Both the position numbers and the translations under genes were made by a program. Under the pieces are notes generated by a model that saw only the letters and a program-made list of their open reading frames with translations, was not told the origin of the DNA and ran no database searches. A DNA stretch of 64,000 nucleotides from Scytalidium lignicola (Eukaryota; Ascomycota; Leotiomycetes), in NCBI GenBank assembly GCA_002812745.2, contig NCSJ02000122.1, positions 1 through 64,000 of the forward strand, given 5' to 3'. This document shows, in pieces, positions 34,303 to 45,933 of the stretch. Within the stretch, counting starts at the first letter, position 1, and each line of letters begins with the position of its first letter.

Positions 34303-37300
34303 ATGCATTTACAACAGTTTGCTAGTGATTCACTTGAATCTGGGACCGGTGGAAACATGGGAGGAGCCGTGAACGATGAGATGAACGATGAGCAAAACAA
34401 TGAGATACCACTTGAGACCTCCAGAGGTTATCAACTCGAGATGTATGAGGCAAGCATGAATGGGAATACCATTGTCGTTGTAAGTTTGAGATGATCCCTT
34501 ATGAGACTCACGGTAGCTAATATTAGCTCAAGATGGATACGGGTAGTGGGAAAACTCATGTGTATGTGTCTTACCCTCCCGATTAACTATAGTTATTGGA
34601 ATCAACTAACTAGTTTTCTAGCGCGAAGCTGCGCATTCAGTCCGAATTGGAGAAATGCCCTAGTCATCAAGTGAGAACATTTATTTTCTTGTTATATTGC
34701 TAAACCCAACTATCCGAATATCGCTGAACGTGTTTACGATAGCTGGTCTGGTTCCTGGCCCCTTCTGTTCCCCTCTGCGAACAACAACATCACACCCTGT
34801 CTAAAGCCCTGCCTTACGTCCAAACCCGTCTCCTTATTGGCTCTGACGATGTTGATAGGTGGAAGAATAAGAGCATCTGGGATACTGTCTTAGAGGATGT
34901 GCGTATTGTTGTCTCGACTCATGCTGTCTTGTCGGATGCGTTGAGCTTTGGCTTTGTCCGTATGGACCGACTTGCCTTGCTAGTCTTTGATGAAGGTTTG
35001 TCGCACAATCTCCAAAACAGGGAACCAGGAAAGCCTAATTAGATAGCCACAGCCCACCACTGTGCACGTAACCACCCTGCAAACATAATCATGAGAGATT
35101 ATTACCATCCGCGTCTTCAGGAGTTTGGACCGGAGGCTGTCCCTTCCATCTTAGGTCTCACAGCCAGCCCTGCCATCAGATCGAAGCTGACAGATGTTGA
35201 GTAAGTTGTCCGAATAATGCTAGCTGGACTTGACTAAAATCTATAGTCTCCTCGAGAGGAATTTGAACGCTAGGTGTCAAACACCACGGATCCATCGAAG
35301 TGAGCTCTCTATACACGTACCTAGGCCAGAATTCCTTAGTCTTGAGTACATATCCCCTGTTATACCAAGATTATCATCATTGGGAGTTGAATTATCGAAG
35401 ATATACAGAAAAGCGTTGATGTGGTCCGTGTCAGAGGAACCAGAGGAACCACTCCAGGAACCCGAGCTTAACCAACTTAAAAAGTTCGTGACAACTACAA
35501 ATTATATCCAGGATGAATTGGGCGCATGGGCAGCAGATTATTATATCAGAGAATCTGTGGAGATATTCAGGCATACTGCAACGAACAAGACATTCTCATT
35601 TGGGTATGAACGCAACAGGAACCACATTCTCCTGAAGCTTCTTGAACCACTCATGCAGTCTGATACACCATCAGTCATCACTGATAATATAGAAGTAAGT
35701 GCAAAAGTGGATAAGTTGATAGCCTTTTTAGAAACTCAAAACCAGCCTAATCTATATGGAATCATCTTTGTTGAGCGAAGGGCCGCAGTCGCAGTCCTCT
35801 ATCAACTTCTTTCCGTACACCCTCGAACAAAGAGTATTCTCCGGTGTGGTTCGTTTGTAGGTAGCTCTAGTTCATTATCGAAGAAGTCTATGTTAGGTGA
35901 ATGGCTGAATCCAGCCTTGCAAGCAAAAACACTAGATGAGTTCCGGAAGAATACTAAGAATATCATCATTTCTACCAGTGTGCTTGAAGAAGGTATCGAC
36001 GTCTCAGCTTGCAATTTAGTCATATGTTTCGACAAGCCTTCCGGCCTGAAAGCATATATACAAAGGCGAGGAAGAGCAAGGAAAGACCAATCTCTATTTG
36101 TATTGATGACTTCTGGTTGTGATATTGAAAAGTCACTGCAGTGGGAGAAGCTCGAAGAGCAAATGAATTTAGCTTACGAAAAAGATATGGAAGAGGCTAA
36201 AGCAATGAAAGATCTGGAGGATGCAATTGAATATTCAGACATGAGATTCGAGGTCAAAGAGACAAGGTGGGTGTTTCACATTCCTACAAATGGAAATATG
36301 GCGATTGTAGAGACCAGTCATGGGCTAACGTTTCTAATCATAAGAGCGCTTGTTACATTTGAGAATGTCATGGCTCGAATCCATCACTTCTGCACAACCC
36401 TTCTCAATCCTCAGCCATACATAGATCTTAAACCAATGTTCAAGATCAACGACGACCCGCAAACAGAACTAGTTGGTGCAGTTATAATCCTACCCAACTG
36501 TGTTGACTCTTCTGTACGAGTAACAACATCGAAAAGAATGTGGGAAACAGAGCGAATGGCTATGCGAGACGCTGCTTTCCACGCCTACGTAGCGCTATAT
36601 AAAAAGGGTTTACTAAACGATCATCTCTTACCAGCAATGAGTCGTGGCGAAGCGGAAATGGAATTGATGGGAAGCCTGGAAACTAGAGATGCTATAATTA
36701 ACGTAACGGAATGCTTTGATCCATGGTTAAATATTGCCGAAGAATGGTCAGCATCTAATCTCCAGCTTCACCAAAAGCTGGTAACGGTTGACAGACCTGG
36801 ACAGACAGAGCTGAGCTTCTCAATGGTTTTGCCAACTGTTCTACCACATATACCATCATTCCAATTATATGTGGATGAGAAGATGAGATATCGAGTTTCT
36901 TTCAGCGACCTTGTTGTCAGTCCGTCGTCTGAATATGCCAACCTTTCTACTCTGAGACAGGCCACATCCACTATTCTACTGTCAGCTTCTTCTTCATATA
37001 TGAAAGAGAATCTGGACTTTATTTCACTATTTGTGCCATTCACGGATCAACCTAAGCTCCTGCAATGGCTTGAGGTCAATACAGGTAGTGTACCTGCTAC
37101 GGAGGCTTTGAAGAGAGCAACAGAGAGACCGATTGGAATTATTAGAGACGATTCACATTATGGCGCCGCATGTATCTTTCACAGAATGCTCGACGATGAC
37201 ACAATTGAAGTTATACCCAGATCAAAGAGGCGAGATTTTTTGCACTATGGATATACCAAGATACCGGAAATCACAGATGAGTCCGAGGTTCAGATACCCA

Positions 37301-38884
37301 AGATAAAGGCGATATCAGTCCATACTGCCACAGCAGAGAATATGTCTCTTGAGTATGCCGATTGCTCTCGTCTTATNCCCCCCCATTACACATCGCGTTT
37401 GGAGATCCTTCCTGGCCCTTGACCTGCACAACTCTATTTTACGCGGCGTAGGCTTCAACGATATTGACTACATCATAACTGCAACAAATTCGCCGTCCGC
37501 GAATGAGGCTACCAACTACCAGCGACAAGAATTTATTGGTGATTCAGTTCTGAAATACCTAGCATCTGTGAATCTCTTTGTCACAAAACCGACCTGGCCA
37601 GAGGGCTTTTTGTCCCGAAAAAAAGACAAAATTGTTTCCAATGCACGGCTTTCCCGTGCAGCAGTGGAATCTGGCTTGGATAGATATATCTTCACGAAGG
37701 TTTTCACAGCGAGGAAGTGGTGTCCGGCCTATATCTCAGATTACAGCACAGATGGCGAAGCTTCCAAACGCATGATGTCAACGAAAACACTTGCTGATGT
37801 CGTTGAAGCATTGATAGGAGGTGCGTTCATGGAAGATGGGGTTGACAAGGCTTTACGTTGCGCGAGATCCTTCCTGCCTGATGAGCTTGCGGATGAGACA
37901 CCGGCTCAGTTGCTCGACAGTGGAATCCCTATTCTCGACGAAATTGTTGCCCCCAACGCATACACCTCTGAGATCGAGACACTAATTGGGTATGAATTCA
38001 AATACAGGTCTCTGCTCATCGAAGCTATGATACATCCTTCGTTTGAGTGCGGCAAAACCACAATGTCCTACCAACGACTTGAATTTCTCGGTGACGCAGT
38101 TCTAGATATGGTTATAATCAACTATTTGACTCAACATGCACGACACTTACCCCATCAGCAAATGCATCTTGTCAAAACTGCTATGGTGAACACCGGGTAC
38201 CTTGCCTACCTCTGCATGGACACTTCGATGGATATGCCAGGCAAGGTAGAAGTGTTACAGAGCCATGGAAATAAATACGAAACGGTTGCGAGCACCAGAA
38301 AAGTCCGCTTGTGTCAATATATGAAGCACAACATCGCCCCGATTCTAGAGGCTAGTCTAGATCGATACAATGCGCTGCAGCCTCAAATCCAGGAGGAAAT
38401 ATCCCACGGTACAGAATATCCCTGGACGGAACTGTCAAGTCTTGTACCTGAGAAATTCATGGCTGACATGATCGAATCAATTATGGGTGCTATTATCATC
38501 GACACTTGTGGGGATCTAACAGCGTGTAACCGTGTCGCTGAGAAGCTTGGCATTCTGAAGTATCTTCAGCGTATCATTGACGAGGAAGTCGACCTCCTTC
38601 ATCCGAAAAATGTACTTGGAGAATTAGTGTCTGCCCAGGGGAAGAATGTCAGATACGATGTCGTGAAGAATGCAGAGACGGGGTATGTGACGTGTACTGT
38701 GTTTATTGATGAAGTAGAGGCGATGGAGGTTACAGACGCTAGGTCTGATGATGAAGCGACGACCAAGGCAGCAAGCTTGACATTAGAGCGTATTAGGACG
38801 GCAAATCCAGTTGAAGAAATGGATTTGAGTGATGATATGAACTCTGAGACTGACGATAGAGTAAAACTTGGGCCTACGGACTAG
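34303..38884 (+). CDS. dcl2: Dicer-like protein 2 type ribonuclease III
   Basis: Six exons (34303-34479, 34533-34561, 34622-34670, 34743-34995, 35053-35200, 35247-38884) give about 1430 residues. Order: helicase with GSGKT (about residue 64) and DEAH (about 168), helicase C with VLEEGIDV and QRRGRARKD (about 490), dicer dimerisation domain, and two RNase III domains. RNase IIIa has QEFIGDSVL and [10 protein letters not shown]; RNase IIIb has [10 protein letters not shown] and [10 protein letters not shown], so all acidic metal ligands are kept. No clear PAZ is visible, which fits fungal Dcl2. At 37377 an N precedes seven C; dropping one C joins the two frames, so the gene is taken as intact. 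It cuts double-stranded RNA into siRNAs for the adjacent Argonaute. Confidence 0.93.
37377..37384. other. Unresolved base and C-run causing a false frameshift in dicer
   Basis: The N at 37377 followed by CCCCCCC shifts the frame by one. Sequence on both sides is continuous dicer protein (RL-PPITHRV joins with one C fewer), so this is an assembly artefact. Confidence 0.8.
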
Positions 38885-39265
38885 GTGTTGATTATGATAA
38901 CTTTATGACATAAATAGATAGACGAGTACATGACTGATACACAATTGCTGGAATATATGCACAGACTAGTTAGATCGGTTGATCGAATAATGAGTATTTG
39001 ACTCTTTGATAGGTGTGAATTGTGCCCTTGTTACATTTTAGCACTTCATTGCTCTGTATCTGAATTTCGTTGTTGGTTTTATTTTTGTGATTGAACCTCT
39101 GTATCAGAACCACTTCAAACAATTCTATCTGTCTTCAAATAAATTATATATTTGATATACGCATTTGAGATATGTTTGCAAATCATGTAAATCATCGTCT
39201 TAGAATGGACTAAATAAGTAATGAGTCATGGCAACTATCGCAGTAGAATATATCAAGCTGTAATA
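38885..39265. other. Convergent intergenic region
   Basis: This is the 3' ends of dicer and of the minus-strand FAD oxidase. AT-rich; no gene seen. Confidence 0.5.
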
Positions 39266-40802
39266 TTATAAGCTCCAGGAAGCTGTATCATCCAAAATAT
39301 CATAAAACAGCCCGCCTTTATTCCATAGACGATGGACGCGGCGTATTTCCACCAACTCCTCCTTGGTATATCCCAATTCAATTGCGCTACCATCTCGGAA
39401 ATTATTTGGAAGGGTGTTAGGCGTATATCCCTTCTCATCATCAGCTTTGCGTAGAATGGCTAGAGTATCAGCTATGAACTTCTCCACGAAAGGCTGTGAT
39501 TCCCGTTTCTGATACCAGGTGAGAGTTTGTCCAAAGAAAGGACGGGCTCGGCCCGCGAACGGTCGACGGCCACGTCCTTCGGGATCAGAAGATGAACCAT
39601 TGGCTATGGTCATGGATGGGTTATATCCAACGATTAAGGTAACAGTGAAGGGACGTGCATCTTCAACCTCATCTCCAAACTGCTTCCAGCGTTGGAAAGC
39701 TTCGACAATGCTTGTAGTTGAGAAACCCATGCAACGTGCCGTGTTCTGTGACTTGAAGCCACCGCGGATGTCAAACATCTTAGTGCCTTCAAACATCTTA
39801 ACGAAAGGAACAAAGGTGGTATTCGTATCAATTGCTAGCTTAGTAATCTCTGGTGTAATAAGGGGATCTACGATCGCTTCTGCCTCCGCACTGGGACCAA
39901 AGTAAGTGACAGTGAGGATTAGAATTGGTTGTCCAGGGAAAGGCGACGATGGTGGTGAACGTGCAAAAATGAGCACCGGCAGCATATTCTCTTTAGCAGG
40001 GAATAGGGACTTAAAAAATTCAGCGGCAGTCTCAATTGCTGCACCTGGAAATATCCATTTCCGAACCCAGAACTCTTTGTTTTCTTTCAACTGCAACGAC
40101 GAAAGTTGGTATATGTGCATCGTCATTGATGCAATAACCAGTAATCCAGCTCCAGCACCACAAAGCACGTCAAAGAGAGCCCTCTCTTCCCCTGTGGAAG
40201 TTATATCAATGGTAATGTACTCTCCCGAAGCGGTAACTCCTTCAAAAGCCACCACATTGTCCATAGCTAGACCATGTAAAGATGACAGCCCGGTGAACCC
40301 GCCGCCCAATGTGAGACCGACCATACCAACAGCACCAGAGTTGGCATATGCTTTGTAATATCAGAAAGATGCCTTCGTCATGAACCAAACATGACCAACC
40401 AGGGAGAGATTATCACTCACTGGTATAGACACCATGACTATACAATGCCTCGAGCAGTTCCTGGTTAGACACTCCACCACCAAACGTCACCAACATATTA
40501 TTGGTATCAACATCGATATTTTTAAACCTGTGCATATCCAAATACAGCGTCTTTTCGTTAATAGGCACCACTTTGTGCCCCCCACCTCCCACCAGGAGCG
40601 TCAGTCGATTTTCAGCTGCATACTTACCCGCTGCTGTGATGTCAGTAGTATTAGATGGAATAACGACAAGGGCTGGATTCGAGAGACGCTCGTCCGTCCA
40701 TCGATGTATGATGTCGTGGATCTTAGATTCCGCTGTGGGAATGATGATTTCTGCTGATGTTTGTGCGAAGTAAGCACTCGGAGGCGGTGTGAGAGTGGAC
40801 AT
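39266..40802 (-). CDS. FAD-linked oxidoreductase, berberine-bridge-enzyme family
   Basis: Exon 1 (40421-40802) and exon 2 (39266-40350) join across a GTGAGT...AAAG intron to give 488 residues. FAD_binding_4 features (PF01565) are PALVVIPSNTTDITAAGKYAAEN, the GGGGHKV loop where the His can bind FAD, VTFGGGVSNQELLEAL and ANSGAVGMVGLTLGGGFTGLSSLHGL. The C-terminus LWNKGGLFYDILDDTASW resembles the BBE end (PF08031). No signal peptide is visible, so it is probably intracellular, unlike many secreted relatives. It would oxidise an alcohol, sugar or metabolite and pass electrons to oxygen. The substrate is unknown. Confidence 0.87.
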
Positions 40803-41622
40803 TTCCGTATTTTACAGAGGCAAAACAGACTGAACAGCGTGGCAAGTCACTCCTAATGACGAAAGATATCCTCTCAAACTCCAAAATTCGAGATAATGGA
40901 CATCCATGAACAGTTACTACATTGCCGTTCTTATATGAAACTAGCAGGTAGTGTTGCTTTTCAGTCTCAGCTCAGCTTACGTCAGGAATATTAGGAAGTT
41001 CGATCATATTTGTATCCCCTCAGAACCCAGGTTTCAGGCCAGAGTTATACACAGGGATGTTGTCCACTTAAAATCCTTCATTTTCCTAAAACGGAGATAA
41101 TTGTAAGGCCACGATGATAAAAGTGGTTCAAAATGGGTTATGGGGATACACCAACTTGGTGATGATTAATGATAGCATAATCGGTCAGCGGATATGCCAA
41201 TATATTGCCTATTTTTCCACTTTTGACATATTACATCAACAGTTTTCTATTATTTTAATAACAATAGATTTTAGAGATCTCAAGCTTGAAGATGATATAA
41301 ATAAGAGTGTAATTTTGAGATTATTATAAGGTTAAAATATACACGACCTATCATTAACTTTTGTTACATTTAAAGTTATAGCTAAAATTTAAAGCTTATA
41401 ATCTCTAAAACCCATTACTATTAGAATAATAAAAGAAAAATGTTGATGTAAGATGTCAAATGTGGAAAGTAATATACTGGTGTATCAGCTGGAAAACATT
41501 TAAAGGGATGGAAGTTAGGAACATAGAAGGAACGGGGGAGTATCAATCACCACTCCCAGTCAACTCCCCACCAAACATCCCGCAGCTTTATTGCTCCCTC
41601 CTTTTCCTTCTTTTCTCGGAGC
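40803..41622. other. Intergenic region, AT-rich in the middle
   Basis: Promoter of the FAD oxidase at the left and 3' end of the tetraspanin-like gene at the right, with AT-rich DNA at 41160-41460. No convincing gene. Confidence 0.5.
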
Positions 41623-42718
41623 TTATATATCTTCACGCCACCTCTCACTGGTATCACCAATCAATCCAGAGGGTTGGACTGACGGACGGCCATCATTTGA
41701 GTTGCTAATATTTCCTTGTCCTCCACCATTTATATCATCTCTATACGGTTCCACAGCACCCTCTTCCTCTCCACTGCCAATGAGACGTACCCGACCATAG
41801 TTATCTTGCCTTCTTCCTGTGAATAGAACCCCAAAAGAAGCAATCCAACTTGATGTTTGATTCCATGCACCCCGCCTGAACTTAATTATGATAAGTAAAG
41901 CCTAGAAAGCAGTTAATTTAGATAAATCGATCAATTGAATCACAGAAAAAAAAGTGGTCTGTTACCTTTGCAACGAATATAATTGCCGCAACGCCAAAGA
42001 GCAGGGCCGCATTTACCCTCTCCTGCTGCTGCCATGGCACTCTGCAGCTCCTCTCCCTTCCATATGTTATTTTGCACTGGTCTACACCATGGCCTTCCTC
42101 TTTTCTTCCACGAGCAAATGGCCAAGGACGATCTACAAGGCTATTGAATCCACAACAGTCAAATCGGTCCTGGATCGCGCGCATTGCATTCGCATCCTTG
42201 TTACTGTACATTTCTTGCCATTTATCTTCGATGCTGCAACTTGGTATCATATAAACAATGGAGAGGGTCGCGATGATTGTCTCGTAGATGAGCTGGAAGG
42301 CGGAAAGGAGTATAATCCAGAGGGCGTTACGAGCAGTGGATTCTTTGTCGCGTAGAAGTGGATGGATTAATTGGGTTGTGATGAAAGTTATCAACGGTAA
42401 AAATACTGCGGCGAACGCGAAGATTTGGGATATTGGGAGTGATAGCGATCGGATTTGGAAGAGGGATAGCTGTGAAACTGTGTTAGCTATGGTTTGTTCG
42501 TTGACTAGAGAATGGTTGTTTCTATCGAAGTTCATTGTAAACCTTCAAGAGATGGAGAGAATCCATCTGCAAAGGAAGTGAAATACATACCCAGCAATAC
42601 CAGTCAGTCCGCCTAGAACCTAATTGAAGAAATATCAATCAGCCAATGCAAAATCTGCTGTGTATATGATACTTACAACCAAGCTGATAACCAGCATCAC
42701 CGATTTCGAGGAAGCCAT
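41623..42718 (-). CDS. Tetraspanin-like membrane protein
   Basis: Four exons (42677-42718, 42591-42619, 41966-42542, 41623-41901) give 308 residues. Four membrane segments can be seen: MLVISLVVLGGLTGIAG, IFAFAAVFLPLITFITT, ALWIILLSAFQLIYETII, and VNAALLFGVAAIIFVAK leading into ALLIIIKFRRG. Between the third and fourth lies a loop with the tetraspanin-type CCG motif (DRFDCCGFNS) and later Cys. A hydrophilic tail of about 90 residues follows. This order fits fungal tetraspanins, which organise membrane domains and in some fungi are needed for host penetration. The last intron (41902-41965) must be removed to keep the tail; without it the frame ends soon after the fourth segment. Confidence 0.75.
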
Positions 42719-43124
42719 CGAGGTTCTAGGTCTGTCTCACAAATATTAGCACAGCAGTCGTAGCTTGTCGAAAGGTTCTTTGTCACAAATTTGAATCTGA
42801 ATCTGAATCTGAATATTGCTAAATAGAAACCACTCGACAACCATCGAACATTTCATTTTATGCTGCCAGTCATGTGAATGAATGGGAGGCCTCATTGCGG
42901 GGTCTGTTGCATTGAGGACGGTTGCACAGATGGCTGGCTCAGGCCACAAAGGCTGGCGGATCGTTGACGAATGAAAGTGACAGGAGATAGAGCACAACCA
43001 AACATGCACGATTTCCTTATTGTAGAATTAGCCAGTTGATCTACTTGAATTAAATTGTAAGTTATATTATTAAATCTACTACGATCGATTATAGTAATCG
43101 GTTATAGTGACCTTCAAAGACCTA
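42719..43124. other. Intergenic region with a hexamer repeat
   Basis: This is the promoter side of the tetraspanin-like gene. It holds a short TGAATC tandem repeat and AT-rich DNA from 43020. Confidence 0.5.
42792..42820. repeat. Short tandem repeat (TGAATC)4.8
   Basis: Four full copies and one partial copy of TGAATC lie about 75 bases before the tetraspanin-like start codon. Confidence 0.8.
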
Positions 43125-43470
43125 TTACCCACTCGTACCAAGAAGAAGTAGAGAATGGAGACCAAAAAAATCCTGCGCTTGGTAGCACCGAGGATGCTTC
43201 GGAACTCCGGTCGTGTCCATGAGGAATTTCTCCCAAGCCCTTGGAGGTTGTTCAGGCCCAGAGAAGAACTTTGAGAGGGACTCTGTCAATCCCCAAAGGT
43301 TCCAAATGTCTGGATTGGGTGCGGGATTTCCTACATCTCCGATGTGCCAAAGCAGGAGCTCTTCGTGTCTTTCCGGAATGTTGACCCAGACATAAGGTTC
43401 CAATCGTGAACTTCAGTTAGCGGATGGAGTCCCTGTGGGAAGCTTAAGGGTTCCAATATGATCATTCGGC
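43125..43470 (-). pseudogene. Gene fragment of unknown family with an in-frame stop
   Basis: One frame reads HIGTLKLPTGTPSAN, then TGA (43413-43415), then LEPYVWVNIPERHEELLLWHIGDVGNPAP and on to a stop at 43125. The text on both sides of the TGA looks like real protein (two Trp-rich and Pro-rich blocks), but it has no start codon and a broken frame. It is probably a decayed or partial gene of about 110 residues. I do not recognise the family. Confidence 0.35.
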
Positions 43471-43692
43471 GATACACTGGCATAAGTAGATGAAAGCTAG
43501 CATGTTTACCGCCGTCACACTCTCAATTAAGTCTTGTTAATTATAATAAATCTAGTATAAAATGATGAATTTGCCTGCATCTAATAATCAGAGCTTGCTT
43601 CCTCTAATTTTGAATGGTCTTTTTTTTATTCATATTTTTTAGACCAGGTATTATCACAAACGAAATATAGAATTCAACCAGCCGCGTTGATG

Positions 43693-45076
43693 TCAACTCG
43701 CAGTAACAGCAGTCTCTCCACGCTCGGTATCACCCTCGCTCGCCAGCTTGAAGTCAACTCCATACAGCTTCCACGCCGACTCAATCCCGAGATCTAGCTT
43801 CCTATTTCGGGAAGGGATTATGATATCTGATGTATCGTTCTGCATTGCATAGATAACATGATGAGTCTTTCCGAGTGTCAATTTGATAGCACCCTCGAAA
43901 AACAGATTAGGTGTATAATGATGCCAGGGCGTCCGACCGTTGATCTTGGCTAAGATGTTGTCCAGTACTACGCCGGCTTGCATCTAGCCTGCGCGAGCCA
44001 TCCGCGGGCCGGGATGATTGGCCACGTCTCCAAAAGCAAAAATTGGGAGGTCCTTACTCGGCGAATCTGCATCAAAAACCTGGAGCGTCGGTCGGACAAG
44101 AATTCGGGAGTTCTCTGCGACAGTGCCAGGGTAGAGGCCAGCGAGAAAGGCTGAGTTCGGCCGCTGGCCGGTACAGCCAATCTAGAATCGGAATCGTAGA
44201 TAAGCAGACTGAAGATGGGAGTGATGAGAACGTCATCGGAGGAAGTTTACTTACCACGAGGTCAAATTGCTCCTCGCGCCCATCAGAGAAGGTCAGCGAG
44301 GCTGATTGAGCAAAGTTTCCAGCAGTGAGCATCTTCGGACGCTCGTTCAACACAACTCGGACCTCCAACTCGTCCCGCAGCGCCGTCAAGGCATAGTCCT
44401 GTAGCCGCTTGCCAAAGTTGCTCAAGAGCTGGCCTCGCGAGTGGATCAGAGTGACCTCTTTGTCCGGATAGAAGTCCTTGATGTCGCTGGCAAGCTCGAC
44501 GCCCACGGCTCCGCCGCCCACGATGGCAACCTTCCTGCTCTCCCGGATGAACTGCTGCACACCTTGTAACTCACGACAGGCATCGCTGCGCTCCGTGGAT
44601 ACTACCTGCACAGGCAGTGGCTGTGAGGACCCTGTCGCGATGGCGAGGTACGCATAGTCAACCTTGTCGCCGGACGCCAGGAGCACTTGATTCCCCGTGA
44701 GCCCAACGACCGTGTCCTGAACGTGGGAGACGATGCCTGCCGGCGCGCCCTTGGCGATTCCGTCGTATGGAATAAACGCTGTGTGCTCATGCCCCGCGAT
44801 GACGGAGAACCGCGGGAAGTTGAACGAGTAGTTGAGGTGCGAGTTCTTCTCGATCCACACAGCCTTGTATCCCGTAGGTAGAGTTTCAACCAGGCGATTC
44901 ACCAGCTCAATGCCTGCAAATGACCCTCCTAAGACCACGACATTCTGGGCGTCGGGAGTGTTGCGCCATGTCCAGCTGTGGCCGTACGCGACCATGCGCC
45001 GGATGGCGACTCGGGCGAGGTAAGGAATGAAGAAAGCAAGTGCTTTGATGAGGACGGTGACCTTGTCTGACAACAT
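43693..45076 (-). pseudogene. AIF/AMID-like FAD-NAD(P)H oxidoreductase with one nonsense codon
   Basis: Exon 1 (44255-45076) and exon 2 (43693-44181) join across a GTAAGT...CTAG intron. The N-terminus has a membrane-like stretch, then the FAD motif VVVLGGSFAGIEL, the second dinucleotide motif VAIVGGGAVGVELASDI, IGCTGQRPNS and FAFGDVANHPG, as in AIF-like and NDH-2-like flavoproteins (PF07992). A TAG at 43984-43986 follows MARAG and is followed in frame by MQAGVVLDN and about 95 more residues to the normal end, so the full length would be 436. A Gln codon CAG to TAG explains it. Either the gene is recently dead or a C-terminally truncated protein is made. It is divergent from an MFS drug transporter. 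Confidence 0.8.
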
Positions 45077-45548
45077 GTTGTTTTTGGGATGCTTACTAGG
45101 TTTTGGTAGAAAAGGAGTTATCAGATCGATCTAATCAGATCGATAGATAACAATTGATCTACCCCGCCACCGGTCTGCTCGGTTGATTAAGCGTGTCTAG
45201 AAGTCTTCTTAAGGTAACGTTAGCGAGACCTCTGTATTTCATCTCATCATAAGGGCACGAAGGGGTATATAAGTACATTCGTACAGTGTATCACATCCCA
45301 CAAATCCAGTTGCGGGATCAGTATCTATAAGTTACTTAAAGTGATGGTATAAGAGTTATCTATCATATTAGAATAGCTTCAGCTAGTAGGTGGTGATTCA
45401 ATCTGTGTTGATAATGTCAACCAGAATGGCAGTAACATATGATCATATGATCCTTGGGAAGATATGATGTTGCAGGTATATGTCAATCCCTTCCTTTCCC
45501 ATTCATTTGTGATTGCAGGATCTATCGTCTCTCCGAGTATGGCCAGTC

Positions 45549-45556
45549 TCCGCGGA
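45549..45556. promoter_or_regulatory. TCCGCGGA element 1
   Basis: Perfect 8-base palindrome, within CTCCGCGGAG, 378 bases before the MFS start. Confidence 0.6.
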
Positions 45557-45635
45557 GGACGGGAGGCGTCACTGGCTTGTAGGAAGTAGCTTATGAGGCA
45601 GCATTCATTCCATATTCAGCCGCGATTCCTTTCTC

Positions 45636-45643
45636 TCCGCGGA
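45636..45643. promoter_or_regulatory. TCCGCGGA element 2
   Basis: Second perfect copy, also as CTCCGCGGAG, 80 bases after element 1. Confidence 0.6.
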
Positions 45644-45703
45644 GCTTTGTGCACACCGCAGTCAGTCCTCAGCGGGTACAGACTTGAGACCTCATACAAT
45701 CCT

Positions 45704-45711
45704 TCCGCGGA
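45704..45711. promoter_or_regulatory. TCCGCGGA element 3
   Basis: Third perfect copy (TTCCGCGGAG), about 105 bases before the TATA box of the MFS gene. Confidence 0.6.
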
Positions 45712-45815
45712 GCATATCACGTGCCCAGCCTAGCTCTCCTCCTATCACGGTATATTGATCCAAACTCACTTGCAGGCCACCTTCGAAATTAAAAGTGAGA
45801 TAACACTTCTTTTTT

Positions 45816-45824
45816 TATATAAAT
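45816..45824 (+). promoter_or_regulatory. TATA box of the MFS drug-type transporter
   Basis: TATATAAAT lies 110 bases before the ATG at 45934, after a T-rich stretch. Confidence 0.5.
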
Positions 45825-45933
45825 TGCGTTCAAAGAAGCTACACTGCACTTCTCACTTCCTTGAAGCAACCGCGTTCGCATCAAAATGGGCTTCTCAACG
45901 ACGAAATCTCAAGGTTGAATCAGCGACTCACAG

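Larger units (their letters stand above)
45077..45933. promoter_or_regulatory. Divergent promoter with three PDRE-like TCCGCGGA elements
   Basis: This 857-base gap lies between the AIF-like gene and the MFS transporter. It contains perfect TCCGCGGA palindromes at 45549-45556, 45636-45643 and 45704-45711, 223 to 385 bases before the transporter start, and a TATATAAAT at 45816-45824. TCCGCGGA is the pleiotropic drug response element bound by the yeast Zn2Cys6 factors Pdr1/Pdr3. Confidence 0.65.
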
